Source: Micromonospora sp. WMMD1155 (GTDB lineage Bacteria > Actinomycetota > Actinomycetes > Mycobacteriales > Micromonosporaceae). From it: DNA of 64,000 nt. How positions within the stretch are numbered: the stretch's first letter is position 1; each line of letters opens with the position of its first letter. Under the pieces are notes generated by a model. It had not been told where the DNA came from. It saw only the letters and a program-made list of their open reading frames with translations, and did no database searches. Positions 62,374 to 64,000 of the stretch are shown piece by piece. The stretch spans positions 4,588,501 to 4,652,500 of the forward strand of contig NZ_CP120742.1 of the NCBI RefSeq assembly GCF_029581275.1. The letters are read 5' to 3'. The position numbers were made by a program, and so were the translations under genes.

Positions 62374-62439
62374 CCGGAGGCAGGCCTCCGGCGATTCCGG
62401 AGGGGTGCCTCCACTAAGCTAGCGGAGGGATGCCTCCGG
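62374..62439. promoter_or_regulatory. Triple CGGAGG...CCTCCG operator in the MFS-TetR gap
   Basis: Three palindromic sites occur: CCGGAGGCAGGCCTCCGG (62374-62391, perfect), CCGGAGGGGTGCCTCCA (62397-62413) and CGGAGGGATGCCTCCGG (62423-62439). They are spaced about 23 and 25 bases, roughly two helical turns. TAAGCT, a likely -10 element, occurs beside two of them. They very probably bind the adjacent TetR. Confidence 0.8.
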
Positions 62440-62467
62440 ATGCAACCAGGTTGAGGTGACGCACGTC

Positions 62468-63049
62468 ATGAGCAGCACGGGGCAGGCGCCCGAGGTCTTC
62501 GCCCAGCGGCCCAAGCGGGCCGATGCGCGGCGCAACTACGACTCCCTGATCGCCGCTGCCCGTGAGGCGTTCGCCGAGAACGGCGCCGCCGCCTCGTTGG
62601 AGGACGTGGCCCGGCGGGCCGGGGTGGGCATCGGCACGCTCTACCGCAACTTCCCCAGCCGACGGCACCTGTTCGAGGCGGTCTACGTCGAGGAGGTCCG
62701 GGCGTTGAGCCGCTCCGCCGAGGACCTGGCCGAGCTGGCACCGTGGGACGCGCTGGTCGCCTGGCTGCACCGCTTCGTCGCGTACGTCGCCACCAAGCGG
62801 GCGCTCGCCGAGCATCTGCTGCACGACTCCGAGATCTTCCAGAGCTGCCGGACGGAGATCTACGCCGCCGGTGAACCGCTCATGCGCCGGGCCCAGGCCG
62901 CCCGCGTGGTCCGTGACGACATCGGGTTCGACGACGTGGTGCGGCTGATCAGTGGCCTCACCATGGCGCAGTTCCCGTCCCCGGAGCAGCGCGACCGGGT
63001 GCTCGGCGTGGCCCTGGACGGGCTGCGCCCGCCCGCCGCGTCGAGCTGA
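62468..63049 (+). CDS. TetR-family regulator of the MFS exporter
   Basis: The 193-residue protein has the HTH at about 20-65: ADARRNYDSLIAAAREAFAENGAAASLEDVARRAGVGIGTLYRNFPSRRHLFEAVY. The C-terminal domain contains ELAPWDALVAWLHRFVAYVATKRALAEHLL, a SbtR-like arrangement. ATG 62468 lies eight bases after GAGGTGA; the in-frame start 62456 lacks this. It is divergent from the DHA2 exporter gene and should repress it through the three CGGAGG palindromes. Confidence 0.93.
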   Translation: MSSTGQAPEVFAQRPKRADARRNYDSLIAAAREAFAENGAAASLEDVARRAGVGIGTLYRNFPSRRHLFEAVYVEEVRALSRSAEDLAELAPWDALVAWLHRFVAYVATKRALAEHLLHDSEIFQSCRTEIYAAGEPLMRRAQAARVVRDDIGFDDVVRLISGLTMAQFPSPEQRDRVLGVALDGLRPPAASS

Positions 63050-63066
63050 CCGCCGCCCGGTCAGCT
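63044..63066. terminator. Hairpin spanning both stop codons
   Basis: AGCTGACCG (63044-63052) pairs perfectly with CGGTCAGCT (63058-63066) around five bases. It includes the TetR stop (63047-63049) and the stop of the convergent pentapeptide gene (63061-63063). Confidence 0.65.
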
Positions 63067-64000
63067 GTCGACGAGCAGTAGCCACTCGTCGTCGAGGCGT
63101 TCGGTCACCGTGCCCGCCGGCCAGCGGTGACCGGCGTCGACCATCGCCCGGGCCTGCTCCACCTGTGGTGGTCGGCTGAACTGGGTGTCGCGGAAGCTCG
63201 CCATGCTGTGGAAGCGGGCTCGGCCGAAGTTCGCGGCGTCGGCGAAGCGGGCCCTGTCGAACAGCGCCTCCGCGCCGAACACCGTCCAGCGGAACAGCGC
63301 CATGTTCGTGAAGCGGACGGAGTAGAAGGTGGCCGACCGCCCGAACTCGGTGTGCTCCATCGACAGGGCGCCGTCGAAGGCGGCCTCCCGGAACGTGACG
63401 GCGTCCTCGAAGCGCGTCGCGTCGAAGCTGGTGGGCTGGCCGAAGGTCGTCCGGCGGAACGAGGTCTGGCCGGCGAAGCCGGCTCGCCGGCAGGACAGGC
63501 CACCGGTGAAGGCGGCCCCGTCGAAGCCGGCCTGGCCGACGCCCCGAACCCCGTCCAGCACGACCTCGCCGTCGGCCGTGAGGCCCTCGAAGATCACGTC
63601 GCCGAAGGTCGCCGCCCCGAGCAGGAGACGCCCCCGCGCCGTCGCGCCCGCGAAGGTGGTCGTGCCGGTGAACACCGCGCCGGTGAAGTTCGCGTCGACG
63701 AGCGTGCAGCCGGCGGCGTCGAAGTCGACCAGCCGGGCGCCGACCAGGTCGAGCGTCAGCTCCGGCCAGTGGGCCGCGTCGTCCGCACGCAGGTGCCGGG
63801 TGAGGACGCGCTGCGCGGTGCGCCGGACCTCCGTCTCGCGCGGCTCGTCGTCGGGCGCCGGCATCCGCAGGTACGCGCAGAGCACCGCCGCGATCGTCGT
63901 GCGCTGCCCCGGATTGTCCTGGCCGAGGCGTTCCAGCGCGTGCAGGCCACCGAGGCGTACCGCCGCGCTGTCGTTGCCGAGCAGCTCCACCGCCCGGGTG
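63061..64000 (-). CDS. Pentapeptide-repeat protein, 5' end beyond window
   Basis: The open frame reaches the window end, so the N-terminus is missing. About 310 residues are visible. The first part AAVRLGGLHALERLGQDNPGQRTTIAAVLCAYLR is the helical segment that usually follows an N-terminal membrane region in this actinobacterial family. From about residue 85, A(D/N)(L/F)xx-type five-residue repeats form a right-handed beta-helix: ANFTGAVFTGTTTFAGATARGRLLL, TSFRRTTFGQPTSFDATRFEDAVTF, ALFDRARFADAANFGRARFHSMASF. The role is unknown; pentapeptide proteins may act as scaffolds or DNA mimics. It is convergent with the TetR gene. Confidence 0.87.
   Translation of the reverse strand, partial: TRAVELLGNDSAAVRLGGLHALERLGQDNPGQRTTIAAVLCAYLRMPAPDDEPRETEVRRTAQRVLTRHLRADDAAHWPELTLDLVGARLVDFDAAGCTLVDANFTGAVFTGTTTFAGATARGRLLLGAATFGDVIFEGLTADGEVVLDGVRGVGQAGFDGAAFTGGLSCRRAGFAGQTSFRRTTFGQPTSFDATRFEDAVTFREAAFDGALSMEHTEFGRSATFYSVRFTNMALFRWTVFGAEALFDRARFADAANFGRARFHSMASFRDTQFSRPPQVEQARAMVDAGHRWPAGTVTERLDDEWLLLVDS

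Overview
The window is a 64 kb stretch of very GC-rich actinobacterial chromosome. Evidence for this is heavy use of G or C in the third codon position, many GTG starts, ATGA/GTGA gene overlaps, likely leaderless promoters, an IdeR-type iron box and actinobacterial families such as PriA, TIGR03085, TIGR02234 and DUF6244. Gene content and short repeats of the GAGCGCGAGGAG...CCCCGCAGTCGCGAA type point to Micromonosporaceae, most likely Micromonospora; this is an inference without database searches.

Region 1 (1-9.7 kb) carries the histidine genes hisC (cut by the window edge), hisB, hisH, priA and hisF. Two small membrane proteins, a Rid-family protein, an OhrR/Ohr peroxide pair with a palindromic operator, a zinc-independent reductase and a divergent YczE/MocR-type pair are interspersed. 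Region 2 (9.7-20.4 kb) holds an acyl-CoA ligase, a class I terpene synthase, a TIGR03085 protein, a heterodimeric ABC exporter with one degenerate ATP site, an iron-box-controlled DUF2470 protein and an ABC-2 exporter/TetR operon.

Region 3 (20.5-40.1 kb) is amino-acid housekeeping: hisI fused in frame to a nucleotidyltransferase, then trpE, the Trp-region membrane protein, trpC, trpB and trpA. No trpF is present, which fits a bifunctional PriA. After these come NUDIX, lgt, a FAD monooxygenase, GNAT, gltB-gltD, an MFS exporter and a secreted M1 peptidase. Convergent gene ends carry strong hairpins, and 30.9-31.3 kb is a cluster of inverted and tandem repeats.

Region 4 (41.8-58.1 kb) is accessory and least understood. 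It contains (i) a three-gene run of a membrane protein with an extracellular periplasmic-binding-protein-like domain, an EccC/FtsK-like ATPase and a three-helix membrane protein; (ii) a second membrane-anchored binding-protein-like gene, convergent with a membrane NACHT NTPase; (iii) a small membrane protein and a four-gene operon in which every junction overlaps; (iv) a mini-GntR regulator; (v) a DUF6244-led group of small genes; and (vi) a PIN-type toxin-antitoxin pair. I see no integrase, transposase, tRNA or CRISPR array. This region is the best candidate for an undescribed membrane sensing or conflict system.

Region 5 (58.1-64 kb) has an F420-type nitroreductase, a SEC-C protein, a monooxygenase/TetR pair, a DHA2 exporter with its TetR and three operator copies, and a pentapeptide-repeat protein cut by the window end.
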